Shown here: positions 8,126 to 16,089 of the stretch, piece by piece | Position numbering within the stretch: position 1 is the first letter of the stretch | Layout: every line of letters starts with the position of its first letter | Source of the DNA: Modestobacter sp. L9-4 | GTDB lineage: Bacteria > Actinomycetota > Actinomycetes > Mycobacteriales > Geodermatophilaceae | Direction of reading: 5' to 3' | NCBI RefSeq assembly: GCF_019112525.1 | Contig: NZ_CP077800.1 | Span: 2,418,001-2,482,000, forward strand | DNA length: 64,000 nt | Translations under genes and position numbers: made by a program | Notes under the pieces: model-generated | Databases searched by the model: none | Told to the model about the DNA's origin: nothing | What the model saw: the letters and a program-made list of their open reading frames with translations, nothing else

Positions 8126-9400
8126 TCAGGCCGACCGGCGCAGTGGTCCGGCGGCGAAGTCGGCGAGCGTGCGGCGCAGTGCGACCCCGGGGGCGTCCGC
8201 CGGCACGTGCAGCTCGTCGCGGGGCAGCAGCGGCAGGCCGGTGCTCTCCAGCCCGGCGGCCAGCTCCAGGTCCCCGGCCAGGACGGCGCTCGCCGCGGCC
8301 ACCTCGGCCGCGACCTCGTCGGCGGTGAGCGTCGTCCCGGGTGGCGGGGTGAGGAACAGGCAGCTGAAGACCCGGGTGGAGTCGTCGTCCTCGGGCTGCA
8401 GGAGGAACAGCGTGGTGCGGGCGGCGCCGGTGTCGAGCTCGTCCGTGCGCAGCCGCAGCCGGAACGGCGCCCGGTGGACGGCGGTGGTGCGGCGCCCCGG
8501 GCCGGTGGACACCACGCTGGTCGACCCGCCCGCCTGTGGCGTCACCTCGGTGACCGGCTCGTGCGCGCCGGCGGTGCCCGGGTGGACGACGGGGACGTGC
8601 GCCGCGTCGAGGAGGAGGTCGGTCAGCGGGCCGGCGGGCGCGCCGCTGCGGGTGGTGGGCAGCCAGGCGCGCACCGCCCGCGGGTCGGTGGCCTCGGGCA
8701 CGGTGAGCGGGGCGTCCCGCGGCTCGGCCGGCGCGATCCAGACCAGGCCGTGCCGCTCGACGACGCCCCAGGCGGGCGGGTCGGCGTCCAGCACGCCGCC
8801 GCGGCGGTGCACCGTCCAGTTCCGGCCGAGCAGCCGCACCTGGACGTACCCGCCCTCGTGCAGCTCCTCGGCCAGCGCGACCGGGTGCCAGGCGTGCTCC
8901 AGGGACGGATCGAGGTTGCCCAGGACCGGCCCGGCCGGGGTCGGCAACGCCGGCACCGGCTCCGGCGTGGGCACCGCGCCCCCGGACCTCGGCGGCCGCA
9001 CGGTGGACGTGCGCTCGGGGGCCAGCCAGACCCAGCCGTCGCGCTCCTCCACCGCCCAGGGCCCGGTGAGGTCGGCGCGCGGCGGCGGGGTGCCGGCCGG
9101 GCCGAGCGAGGGGATCTCGGCGCAGCGGCCCTCCGCGGTGAACTGCCAGCCGTGGTACGGGCACTGGAGCCGGCCGTCGACGACCGTCGCGTGCACCAGC
9201 GGCACGAGGCGGTGCGGGCAGCGGGGTGGCAGGGCGGTCACCTCGGCCCCCGGCCGCAGCCGCAGGACGACCCAGGCCCGCCCGCCGGCGCCCACCGGGA
9301 GCGGCGTCGTCCCGACCTGCGCGGAGCGGGCCACCGGGTACCAGCCGGTGGCCGGCGCGGCGGCCCCGGGCCGGGGACGCACGGTCCAGGAGGAGGCCAT
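8126..9400 (-). CDS. Rieske oxygenase-like protein with a second, cluster-less Rieske module
   Basis: A 424-residue protein. Residues 19-130 form a Rieske domain with complete [2Fe-2S] ligands: Cys61-x-His63 and Cys80-x2-His83 (CPHR and CPYHGW). Residues about 169-228 repeat the shell of the same domain (AWHPVALAEE, then WGVVERHGLVWIAP against WAVEERDGWVWLAP in the first copy) but the cluster-binding loops are missing. The C-terminal half carries DAAHVPVVH (265-273), matching the non-haem iron D-x2-H-x4-H site of ring-hydroxylating oxygenases. It probably oxidises an aromatic or terpenoid substrate, using a ferredoxin and reductase encoded elsewhere. The ATG at 9400 is chosen because the first Rieske strand follows it. 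Confidence 0.85.
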   Translation of the reverse strand: MASSWTVRPRPGAAAPATGWYPVARSAQVGTTPLPVGAGGRAWVVLRLRPGAEVTALPPRCPHRLVPLVHATVVDGRLQCPYHGWQFTAEGRCAEIPSLGPAGTPPPRADLTGPWAVEERDGWVWLAPERTSTVRPPRSGGAVPTPEPVPALPTPAGPVLGNLDPSLEHAWHPVALAEELHEGGYVQVRLLGRNWTVHRRGGVLDADPPAWGVVERHGLVWIAPAEPRDAPLTVPEATDPRAVRAWLPTTRSGAPAGPLTDLLLDAAHVPVVHPGTAGAHEPVTEVTPQAGGSTSVVSTGPGRRTTAVHRAPFRLRLRTDELDTGAARTTLFLLQPEDDDSTRVFSCLFLTPPPGTTLTADEVAAEVAAASAVLAGDLELAAGLESTGLPLLPRDELHVPADAPGVALRRTLADFAAGPLRRSA

Positions 9401-9523
9401 GGACCCATGGCACCAGGCCGCCGTTTCCCCGCGATTGCGGTCGGATGCACTCTCGGGACATTCCGGTCCGGCTCCGTAACCATCAGGACACGAACCCTGC
9501 CGATGTGAGCCTGCACACCCTAG

Positions 9524-9539
9524 GGTGACCGCGATCACC
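9524..9539. promoter_or_regulatory. CRP/GlxR-like palindrome upstream of DUF485-symporter operon
   Basis: GGTGACCGCGATCACC at 9524-9539 has perfect GGTGA/TCACC arms around a 6-base centre, close to the TGTGA-N6-TCACA site used by CRP-family regulators such as GlxR. It lies 30 bases before the GTG of the DUF485 gene. Acetate uptake genes are known CRP-family targets in actinobacteria, so a cAMP-dependent control is plausible but unproven. Confidence 0.45.
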
Positions 9540-9568
9540 ACTCAGGCTACGCACAGTGAGGTGCCACC

Positions 9569-9949
9569 GTGACCCCACCGACCGAACGCAAGCTCTTGAC
9601 CCCGCAGGAGTACCGAGCCGCGCAGGACTCCCCGGAGTTCGCCGAGCTGCGCCGCCGGTTCCGTCGCTTCGCCGTCCCGATGACCGTGGCGTTCCTGGCC
9701 TGGTACCTGCTCTACGTGCTGCTCAGCACCTACGCGCACGACTTCATGTCCACCGAGGTGTTCGGCAACGTCAACCTCGGCCTGCTGCTGGGCCTGGGGC
9801 AGTTCGTGTCCACCTTCGCCATCACCACGCTCTACGTCCGGTACTCCGGCCGCACCACCGACCCGATCGCCGACGAGATGCGCGAGCGCCTCGAGGACCG
9901 CGACTTCTCCGCTCCGCGCAGCGGCAGCAAGGGAGCCACCCGTGCATGA
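9569..9949 (+). CDS. DUF485 membrane protein (YjcH-like)
   Basis: A 126-residue protein with two membrane segments (about 37-57 and 70-92) and the DUF485 signature FAELRRRFRRFAVPMTVAFL near the N-terminus. In E. coli and many actinobacteria this family (YjcH) is encoded directly before the acetate symporter ActP. Here the stop overlaps the GTG of the symporter by eight bases, so translation is coupled and the two almost certainly act together, perhaps as an accessory subunit. The start is a GTG after GTGAGGTGCC. Confidence 0.92.
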   Translation: MTPPTERKLLTPQEYRAAQDSPEFAELRRRFRRFAVPMTVAFLAWYLLYVLLSTYAHDFMSTEVFGNVNLGLLLGLGQFVSTFAITTLYVRYSGRTTDPIADEMRERLEDRDFSAPRSGSKGATRA

Positions 9950-11594
9950 CGTGATCGCCGCCGACGCCGCCACCATCGGCGAGCCGGCCGTCAACATCTC
10001 GATCTTCGGGGTGTTCGTGCTGATCACCCTGGTGATCACGTTCAAGGCCAGCCGGAACAACAAGAGCGCCGCGGACTTCTACGCCGCCGGCCGCAACATC
10101 AGCGGCACCCAGAACGGGCTCGCCATCGCCGGTGACTACCTGTCGGCCGCCTCGTTCCTGGGCATCGCCGGGGCCATCGCCGTCTACGGCTACGACGGCT
10201 TCCTCTACTCGATCGGCTTCCTCGTCGCCTGGCTGGTGGCGCTGCTGCTGGTGGCCGAGCTGCTGCGCAACACCGCCCGCTTCACCATGGCCGACGTCCT
10301 GGCCTTCCGGATGCGGCAGGGCCCGGTGCGCACCGCGGCCGCGCTGTCCACCCTGGTGGTCAGCCTCTTCTACCTGCTGGCCCAGATGGCCGGTGCCGGT
10401 GGCCTGGTGACGCTGCTCCTCGGCGTGACCGGTGAGGCCGCGCAGGCCGCCACCGTCGTCGTCGTCGGTGCGCTGATGATCTTCTACGTCCTCGTCGGCG
10501 GCATGCGCGGCACCACGTACGTGCAGCTCATCAAGGCGACGCTGCTCATCATCGGCGCCTTCGTCATGACCGTCTGGGTGCTGGGCAAGTACGGGTTCAA
10601 CCTGTCCTCGCTGCTCGGTGCCGCACAGGACAGCGCGGACGCCGCCAAGACCCCGCGCCAGGTGCTCAGCCCCGGCGCCCAGTACGGCGCCACCGGGACG
10701 TCGAAGCTCGACTTCATCTCCCTGGGCCTGGCCCTGGTGCTCGGCACCGCCGGCCTGCCGCACGTGCTGATGCGCTTCTACACGGTGCCCACCGCCAAGG
10801 ACGCCCGGAAGTCCGTCGTCTGGGCGATCTGGCTGATCGGCGTCTTCTACCTGTTCAGCCTGGTCATCGGTTACGGCTCCGGCGCCCTCGTGGGGGCCGA
10901 CCGGATCCTGGCCGCCCCCGGCGGCGTGAACGCCGCGGCCCCGCTGCTGGCCTTCGAGCTCGGTGGCACGGCGCTGCTGGGCATCATCGCCGGCGTCGCG
11001 TTCGCCACCATCCTGGCCGTGGTCGCCGGGCTGACGATCACCGCGTCGGCGTCCTTCGCCCACGACGTCTACGCCTCGGTGATCAAGAAGGGGCAGACGT
11101 CGCCGGAGTCGGAGGTCCGGGTCGCCCGGATCGCCGCCATCGTGATCGGCGCGGTCGCGATCGGGCTGGGCATCCTGGCGCTGCAGGCCGGCCTGAACAT
11201 CGCGTTCCTGGTGGCGCTGGCCTTCGCGGTGGCCGCGTCGGCGAACCTGCCGACGATCCTCTACACGCTGTTCTGGAAGGGCTTCACCACCCGGGGCGCG
11301 CTGTGGTCGATCTACGGCGGGCTCATCGCCTGCGTCACGCTGATCGTCTTCTCCCCGGTCGTCTCCGGGGCGAAGGTCAACCCCACGACGGGCAAGAGCA
11401 CCTCGCTCATCCAGGGCGTGGACTTCTCCTGGTTCCCGCTCAACAACCCGGCGATCGTCTCCATCCCGCTGTCGTTCCTCCTCGGCTGGCTGGGCACGAA
11501 GCTGTCCAAGGAGCGCCCGGACGTCGACAAGTACGCCGAGCTCGAGGTCCGGTCGCTGACCGGCATCGGTGCGGAGAAGGCCGTCCCGCACTGA
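9942..11594 (+). CDS. actP: Cation/acetate symporter (sodium:solute symporter family)
   Basis: A 550-residue SSS-family transporter with about 13 membrane helices. The family hallmark region AADFYAAGRNISGTQNGLAIAGDY is followed by LSAASFLG, and TM-rich blocks extend to near residue 520. The pairing with DUF485 marks the ActP/MctC branch, which imports acetate and other short monocarboxylates with sodium or protons. It begins with GTG inside the end of the DUF485 gene. A strong hairpin follows at 11671-11702. Substrate range within monocarboxylates cannot be set from sequence. Confidence 0.9.
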   Translation: MHDVIAADAATIGEPAVNISIFGVFVLITLVITFKASRNNKSAADFYAAGRNISGTQNGLAIAGDYLSAASFLGIAGAIAVYGYDGFLYSIGFLVAWLVALLLVAELLRNTARFTMADVLAFRMRQGPVRTAAALSTLVVSLFYLLAQMAGAGGLVTLLLGVTGEAAQAATVVVVGALMIFYVLVGGMRGTTYVQLIKATLLIIGAFVMTVWVLGKYGFNLSSLLGAAQDSADAAKTPRQVLSPGAQYGATGTSKLDFISLGLALVLGTAGLPHVLMRFYTVPTAKDARKSVVWAIWLIGVFYLFSLVIGYGSGALVGADRILAAPGGVNAAAPLLAFELGGTALLGIIAGVAFATILAVVAGLTITASASFAHDVYASVIKKGQTSPESEVRVARIAAIVIGAVAIGLGILALQAGLNIAFLVALAFAVAASANLPTILYTLFWKGFTTRGALWSIYGGLIACVTLIVFSPVVSGAKVNPTTGKSTSLIQGVDFSWFPLNNPAIVSIPLSFLLGWLGTKLSKERPDVDKYAELEVRSLTGIGAEKAVPH

Positions 11595-11670
11595 AGAAGT
11601 AGAAGGACCCCGTTCTCCTCACCCTCCGCACGCTCAGGGTGAGCCTCTGAAGGGGGCCAGGAACAACGCG

Positions 11671-11702
11671 CGAGGCGCGTCCCCGGCTGGGGACGCGCCT
11701 CG
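11671..11702. terminator. Terminator after symporter operon
   Basis: CGAGGCGCGTCCCC at 11671-11684 is an exact inverse of 11689-11702, separated by GGCT: a 14-bp perfect GC-rich stem with a 4-base loop. It lies 76 bases after the symporter stop and 85 bases before the convergent small membrane protein, so it may serve both strands. The rest of 11595-11786 shows nothing else. Confidence 0.75.
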
Positions 11703-11786
11703 TGTCGTGTCTGCTCCTGGTCCAGGCTGGGACGTGGGCCAGGAGCAGGCGCGGTGGGTGGGACGCAGGGCGTCCGGTGGTGCGGG

Positions 11787-12077
11787 TCAGGCGGTGAGGG
11801 TGGCCGGGGCGTTCTCCCGCTGCGGCAGGACGGCGGCGACGGGGCGGTGTCGGCGGGCGACCGAGCGGGCGGTCAGCCCGAGGAGCACCACGGCGCCGGC
11901 GACGGCGTGCTGCCCGGGGGCGGTCAGGGCGACGACGACCGCGGCGACGTAGAGCAGCGTCAGCAGCGCGGCCGATGCCGTCAGCCCGCGGGGCAGGTGC
12001 AGCGCGGGGACGTGCAGTGCGGGCAGTCGCGGCGTGGACGCGGTGGGCACGGACAGGTGCACGGCGGGGACCTCCAT
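11787..12077 (-). CDS. Small two-helix membrane protein, unknown
   Basis: Reading from the ATG at 12077 gives 96 residues. Residues about 28-48 and 53-72 are hydrophobic (ASAALLTLLYVAAVVVALTA and a second helix after a short QHAVAG turn). The N-terminus holds His/Pro/Leu repeats (PALHVPALHLP). The frame is open to 12143 but has no better start. It is transcribed in the same direction as the manganese catalase gene, 111 bases downstream of it. No family is recognised; coding status rests on codon bias and the clean helices. Confidence 0.6.
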   Translation of the reverse strand: MEVPAVHLSVPTASTPRLPALHVPALHLPRGLTASAALLTLLYVAAVVVALTAPGQHAVAGAVVLLGLTARSVARRHRPVAAVLPQRENAPATLTA

Positions 12078-12188
12078 CAGGTGGGGTGGACGCCCGCCGG
12101 GCCGGCGACCCGGGACCGCAGGAGCGGACCGGGGCGCCGGCACGGCGACGGCGCAACGGGGTGCCTCCCGGTCAGGGGAGGCGGTACC

Positions 12189-13052
12189 TCACTTGAGGGC
12201 GTCCTTGGCCTTCTGGAGCAGGCCGGTCATCGGGGCCGGCGGCGTGCCGTAGAGGCGCGGGTCGCCCGGGGGCAGGATCGGGGCGTCGGCGGTCGCGGCG
12301 ATCGGGGCGGCGCGGAACACGTTGTCCGTCCCGTCGAGGGCCGGGCCGTTCGCCCAGCGGCCGGCAGCGGCGTCCGGGCCGTCGGAGGCGTCGATGAAGG
12401 TGTAGGCGAACTCGGGGAGCTCCTCGCTCAGCGGGAAGGCCTCGGGCACCGGGATGCCGTCGAGACCGTCGGCCTTGAGCTCCTCCATCGCGGCGAGCCA
12501 CTGCTGCTGGTGCATGTGGTCGCGGGTCAGCAGGAAGCGGAGGAGGTCCTTCACGCCCGGGTCGTCGGTCATGTTCCACAGGCGGGCGACCTGGAGGCGG
12601 CCCTGCATCTCGGCGGTGGCGTTGTAGGAGAAGTCCGCCATCAGGTTGCCCGAGGCGGTCACGTAGGCGCCGGTCCACGGGTTGCCCATGGAGTCCATGT
12701 AGGAGGCGCCGCCACCGTTGGCGATCGGGTGCTGCGGGTTGTGCTGGCCGTAGGCCGCCGCGGCCTCCTTGGTGCGGTCGGAGGCGTCGGGCTTGAGCGG
12801 CATGTGGTCCAGCAGCCGGTCGATCATCGTCACGATCATCTCGACGTGGGCCAGCTCCTCGGTGCCGATGGCCAGGAGCATGTCCTTGTACTTGCCGGGG
12901 AGGCGGCAGTTCCAGCCCTGGAGCAGGTACTGGGTGGCGACGGTCATCTCGCCCCACTGGCCGCCCAGCACCTCCTGCATCTTGCGGGCGAAGTCGGCGT
13001 CGGGCCCGTCGGGCTTGGCCTCGAACTGGAGTGCGTGAGTGTGCGTGAACAC
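12189..13052 (-). CDS. Manganese catalase
   Basis: A 287-residue non-haem di-manganese catalase that converts hydrogen peroxide to water and oxygen in the cytoplasm. The four-helix metal core is visible: GEMTVATQYLLQGW (about 34-47) with a metal-ligand Glu, GTEELAHVEMI (about 67-77) with the Glu and His ligands, and FLLTRDHMHQQQWLAAMEEL (about 172-191) with the His and Glu of the second half. Length is normal for the family. It stands alone as a gene; the 111 bases upstream are probably its promoter, with no ribosome site beyond AGAGGGAGAACGACGT before the start. Confidence 0.95.
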   Translation of the reverse strand: MFTHTHALQFEAKPDGPDADFARKMQEVLGGQWGEMTVATQYLLQGWNCRLPGKYKDMLLAIGTEELAHVEMIVTMIDRLLDHMPLKPDASDRTKEAAAAYGQHNPQHPIANGGGASYMDSMGNPWTGAYVTASGNLMADFSYNATAEMQGRLQVARLWNMTDDPGVKDLLRFLLTRDHMHQQQWLAAMEELKADGLDGIPVPEAFPLSEELPEFAYTFIDASDGPDAAAGRWANGPALDGTDNVFRAAPIAATADAPILPPGDPRLYGTPPAPMTGLLQKAKDALK

Positions 13053-13163
13053 GTCGTTCTCCCTCTGCGTCGTCGGTGCCGCCGCTCTCGCGTCGACAAC
13101 GGACAGATGCCCACGCCCGCTGTCACCCCGGTGCCGTCCGGTGGCCCGCAGGGGCCGACCTGC

Positions 13164-13709
13164 TCAGCGGGCAGTAGCGGCCTCTGCCGGACGCCGCGGC
13201 CAGACCGTGTAACTGGCCGCCCACAGGAGCTCCAGACCCAGGATGAGCCCGAGCAGCGGGAACTCCGCCCGCAGCGCCTCGGTGCGCTCGGGGACGTCGA
13301 CCCAGCCGATGAGGCCGAGCAGGACGACGGCGGCGACCGACACCGCCAGCGTCGTCCGGGCGACGTCGGCCCAGCACGCGCGGGTGTACGCCGTCCCGGT
13401 GAGCCGCACCGGCGCCGGGCCGCCGGCGAACCGGTGGGCGAAGCGCACGTCGGCCCAGTGCACCAGTCGGTGCCCGTAGGCGACGGAGAAGCCGAGGTAG
13501 AGCGCGGCCAGGCCGTGCTCGAGCGAGGCCGTCGCCCCCGACCGCAGGTCCGTCGCGGTGGCGACGAGCAGGACGACGTCCAGCAGGGGTGCCGCCAGCA
13601 GCAGGACGACGCTGAGCCGGCGGCGGTGCAGCAGGTAGCGGGCGGCCAGCCCGCCCAGCACCGCGACCCAGAAGCCGATCTCGCAGGCCACGATCACGGT
13701 CAGGACCAC
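13164..13709 (-). CDS. Unknown multi-pass membrane protein, divergent from a TetR regulator
   Basis: From a GTG at 13709, with AGGAGG 5 bases upstream, the frame gives 181 residues with about five hydrophobic helices. Conserved-looking features are a polar helix AYGHRLVHWADVRFAHRFAGG in the middle and an ERTEALRAEFPLLG turn near the end. I do not recognise the family. The gene is divergent from the TetR gene at 13777 and the two share a 68-base control region with a 10-bp inverted repeat, so this protein is the likely regulated target: perhaps a small transporter or a membrane-stress protein. Confidence 0.78.
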   Translation of the reverse strand: MVLTVIVACEIGFWVAVLGGLAARYLLHRRRLSVVLLLAAPLLDVVLLVATATDLRSGATASLEHGLAALYLGFSVAYGHRLVHWADVRFAHRFAGGPAPVRLTGTAYTRACWADVARTTLAVSVAAVVLLGLIGWVDVPERTEALRAEFPLLGLILGLELLWAASYTVWPRRPAEAATAR

Positions 13710-13726
13710 AGCTGCCTCCTTGTTGG

Positions 13727-13764
13727 CACAGTCGTGTTCACAAGCGCAAGTTAGCACGACTGTG
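13727..13764. promoter_or_regulatory. Inverted-repeat operator for the TetR-family regulator at 13777
   Basis: CACAGTCGTG at 13727-13736 and CACGACTGTG at 13755-13764 are perfect inverse copies, 18 bases apart, inside the short divergent control region. The right arm abuts TACATT (13765-13770), a likely -10 box of the regulator gene. Binding there would block both genes. Confidence 0.65.
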
Positions 13765-13776
13765 TACATTCCGGGC

Positions 13777-14367
13777 GTGCCCCGCCTCATCGACCACGCC
13801 GCCCGCGAGGTGGAGGTGGCAGAGGCCGCCTGGCGGGTGCTGTCGACCCGGGGGGTCGGGGCGCTGTCGGTGCGCACGGTGGCCGCCGAGGCAGGGCTGG
13901 CCACCGGATCGCTGCGCCGGGCGTTCCCCACCCAGGACGCGCTGCTGGTCTTCTCGCTGGAGCTGGTGGCCCGGCGCGTGCGGGATCGGGTACGGGCGCT
14001 CGACGCCTCACCCGCCCCGCCGGCACCCCAGCTGGCCGCGCTCTGCGAGCTCCTGCCGCTCGACGCCGCGCGACGGCTGGAGATGGAGGTCTGGCTCCAC
14101 CTGGGGTCCCTGGTCGCCGCGGGCGGCGCGCTCCGGGACGTCCACGAGTCCGCCCACCAGGAGCTGGCGGCCTTCACGGCAGGCGTGCTGGGGTCACTGG
14201 TGCAGGCCGGCTGGGCGCGTGCCGACCTCGACCTCCCGCTGGAGGCCCGGCGCCTGCACGCGCTCATCGACGGCCTGGCCCTGCACCTGGTCCGCCAGGA
14301 CGCCGGTGCACCCACGGGCTGGGCCCCCGACGTCCTCACCGCCCACCTGGACGAGCTCCGCGCCTGA
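13777..14367 (+). CDS. TetR-family transcriptional regulator
   Basis: A 196-residue repressor. The N-terminal helix-turn-helix spans about residues 8-55: AAWRVLSTRGVGALSVRTVAAEAGLATGSLRRAFPTQDALL, with a turn at AEAGLATGSL. The all-helical C-terminal half is a TetR ligand-binding core resembling the BetI-like C-terminal group. I place the start at GTG 13777: TACATT lies six bases upstream, fitting a leaderless transcript. The operator-like inverted repeat lies just upstream, so autoregulation and control of the membrane protein at 13164-13709 are expected. Confidence 0.88.
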   Translation: MPRLIDHAAREVEVAEAAWRVLSTRGVGALSVRTVAAEAGLATGSLRRAFPTQDALLVFSLELVARRVRDRVRALDASPAPPAPQLAALCELLPLDAARRLEMEVWLHLGSLVAAGGALRDVHESAHQELAAFTAGVLGSLVQAGWARADLDLPLEARRLHALIDGLALHLVRQDAGAPTGWAPDVLTAHLDELRA

Positions 14368-14467
14368 CCGGCCCGGTCGTGCGCCGCCGCGTCAGGCGGA
14401 GGGACCAGAGCACGCGTCCTGGGCCGAGGAGCGCAGGTACGCGTTCCTCCGCCTGCTCAGGGACCCG

Positions 14468-15184
14468 TCAGCGGTCGGGCAGGCGGACGACGAGGGTGAA
14501 GTCGCCGTCGTCCCCCTGGCTCCAGGCCAGCCGGCCACCGAGCTCGCGGGTCTGCCGCTGCACCGACCACAGCCCGAGCCCGGTCAGGTCGACCGGCGGT
14601 GCGGTGCGGCTCAGGTGGCCGAGCACCCGCTCGGCCGGCACCCCGGGCTGGGTGAGCGAGAGGTCGACCCAGTCGCCGCGGCAGTCGGCCCGCAGGCGCA
14701 CCCGGCGCCCCTGCCCGTGCCGGTGGGCGTTCTCCAGCAGGTTGGTGAGGATGCGCTGCACCCGGGCGTCACCGACGGTCACGTCGGCGGCAGCCTCGTC
14801 CAGCCGCAGGTCCAGCTGCTGCGTCGGCAGTCCGGATGCGGCCACCGAGGCCCGCACCACGTCGGCCAGCGTGCGGACGCCCCGGCGCTCGGTGGCACCC
14901 CCGGTGGCGTCGGCGGTGCGCAGCATGGAGGAGAGGTGGTGGGCCTGGGCGCGGGCCAGCTCCAGCATCTCCGGGCCCTGGGGGTCGTCCCGGTCGAAGT
15001 GGTCCAGCACCTGCTCCAGCGCGGCCAGCGGGCTGCGCATGTCGTGGCACATGGCGCGCACCAGGGCGTCCCCGGTGCTCACCGCCTGGGGCGTCGCGTG
15101 GGGGAGCCGGCTGCGCACCAGGCGCACCAGGTCGGTGAACAGTCCGGGCAGGGCGGCAGGTCGTGTGTCGGCAGCGAGGGTCAC
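14468..15184 (-). CDS. Soluble histidine kinase-like protein
   Basis: A 238-residue protein with no membrane segment. The HisKA box is ALVRAMCHDMRSPLAALEQV (His about residue 47) and the N-box is ILTNLLENAHRHGQ (about 147-160). The following G-box is weak (LTGLGLWSVQRQTRELGG), but enough for a minimal kinase. There is no sensor domain apart from about 35 N-terminal residues, so the signal may come from a partner. GGAG at 15191-15194 (minus strand) sits six bases from the GTG at 15184; a second GTG at 15190 is possible. It is divergent from the response regulator at 15246, with 61 bases between them. Confidence 0.85.
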   Translation of the reverse strand: MTLAADTRPAALPGLFTDLVRLVRSRLPHATPQAVSTGDALVRAMCHDMRSPLAALEQVLDHFDRDDPQGPEMLELARAQAHHLSSMLRTADATGGATERRGVRTLADVVRASVAASGLPTQQLDLRLDEAAADVTVGDARVQRILTNLLENAHRHGQGRRVRLRADCRGDWVDLSLTQPGVPAERVLGHLSRTAPPVDLTGLGLWSVQRQTRELGGRLAWSQGDDGDFTLVVRLPDR

Positions 15185-15245
15185 GGGCACCTCCGGGAGA
15201 GCGGTCGGTCAGCCACGCCGGGCGCAGCCGATCTTGGGGAGTGAC

Positions 15246-15941
15246 GTGGAGGGCGCTGACGCCGAGGCTGGGCACCGGCCCCCTGTGGACGTGGTGGTCG
15301 TGGACGACCACCCCTTGTTCAGCCGGGGTCTGGAACTGCTCCTGCCCCCGGAGAGCAACGGCCGGGTGCGCGTCGTCGGGACGACGGACGACGCCTCGGC
15401 CGCCGCGGCGCTGGTGCGCCGGTACAACGCCGACGTCGCGATCGTCGACCTGCACATGCCGCCGCCCGGGGGCACCCGGGCGATCGCGGCCATCCGGCGC
15501 ACCCAGCCGCTGGTGCGGATCGTCGCGCTGTCCGGACTGGCCGAGGCGGACGCGGCGCTGGAGGCGCTGCGGGCCGGGGCGAGCGCGTTCCTGCCGAAGA
15601 GCACCAGCCCCGAGGCGCTGGTGCGCCCCCTGCTCGCCGTCCTCGACGGGTGGTCGGTGATCCCGGAGTCGCTGCTGCGCCAGCTGCTCGACGACGCGGC
15701 CCCGACCGACGACCAGGGCATCGCCGCGCAGCTGTCCGCCGACGACCGGCGGCTGTGGCGGCTCGTGGCCGCCGGCACCAGCACCGTCGACATCGCCACG
15801 ACGCTGCACGTCTCCGACCGCACGGTGAAGCGGCTGGTGGCCAACCTGCTCCGCCAGCTTCGGGTGTCCACGCGCGTGGAGGCCGCGGCGCTGGCCGGCC
15901 GGGTGGGCCTGGTCGCGGACACCGCGGAGACAGGACGCTGA
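15246..15941 (+). CDS. LuxR-type response regulator
   Basis: A 231-residue regulator. The receiver domain (about 13-130) has VVVVDDHPLF, the phospho-acceptor Asp in VAIVDLHMPPPGG and the Lys in AFLPKSTSPEA. The C-terminal helix-turn-helix (about 165-225) reads LVAAGTSTVDIATTLHVSDR, then TVKRLVANLLRQL. The GTG at 15246 follows GGGGAGTGAC; the open frame further upstream runs through the divergent promoter region and is not coding. The natural partner is the kinase on the opposite strand. Confidence 0.9.
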   Translation: MEGADAEAGHRPPVDVVVVDDHPLFSRGLELLLPPESNGRVRVVGTTDDASAAAALVRRYNADVAIVDLHMPPPGGTRAIAAIRRTQPLVRIVALSGLAEADAALEALRAGASAFLPKSTSPEALVRPLLAVLDGWSVIPESLLRQLLDDAAPTDDQGIAAQLSADDRRLWRLVAAGTSTVDIATTLHVSDRTVKRLVANLLRQLRVSTRVEAAALAGRVGLVADTAETGR

Positions 15942-16089
15942 GCAGGGGGCATCGGGCCCGGGTTACCCCCCGGTACGCCGCCCACTCGCGGACCGGACGG
16001 TTCCGGTCAGCCGGCGCGGTCCGACCCGCCGCCGCGGGGGGCGCTGACCACCGGTGCGGCGGGCCTCCGGCCGGTGGGACCCGCCGTGC

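Noticed and set aside
9401-9541. An N-terminal extension of the Rieske protein (47 residues)
   Set aside because: The extension has poor codon bias, four scattered Cys and runs through the control region with the CRP-like palindrome; the ATG at 9400 gives a normal start.
13710-14339. A 391-codon minus-strand frame covering the TetR gene
   Set aside because: Only the part downstream of GTG 13709 looks like protein; the rest is a shadow of the TetR gene on the other strand.
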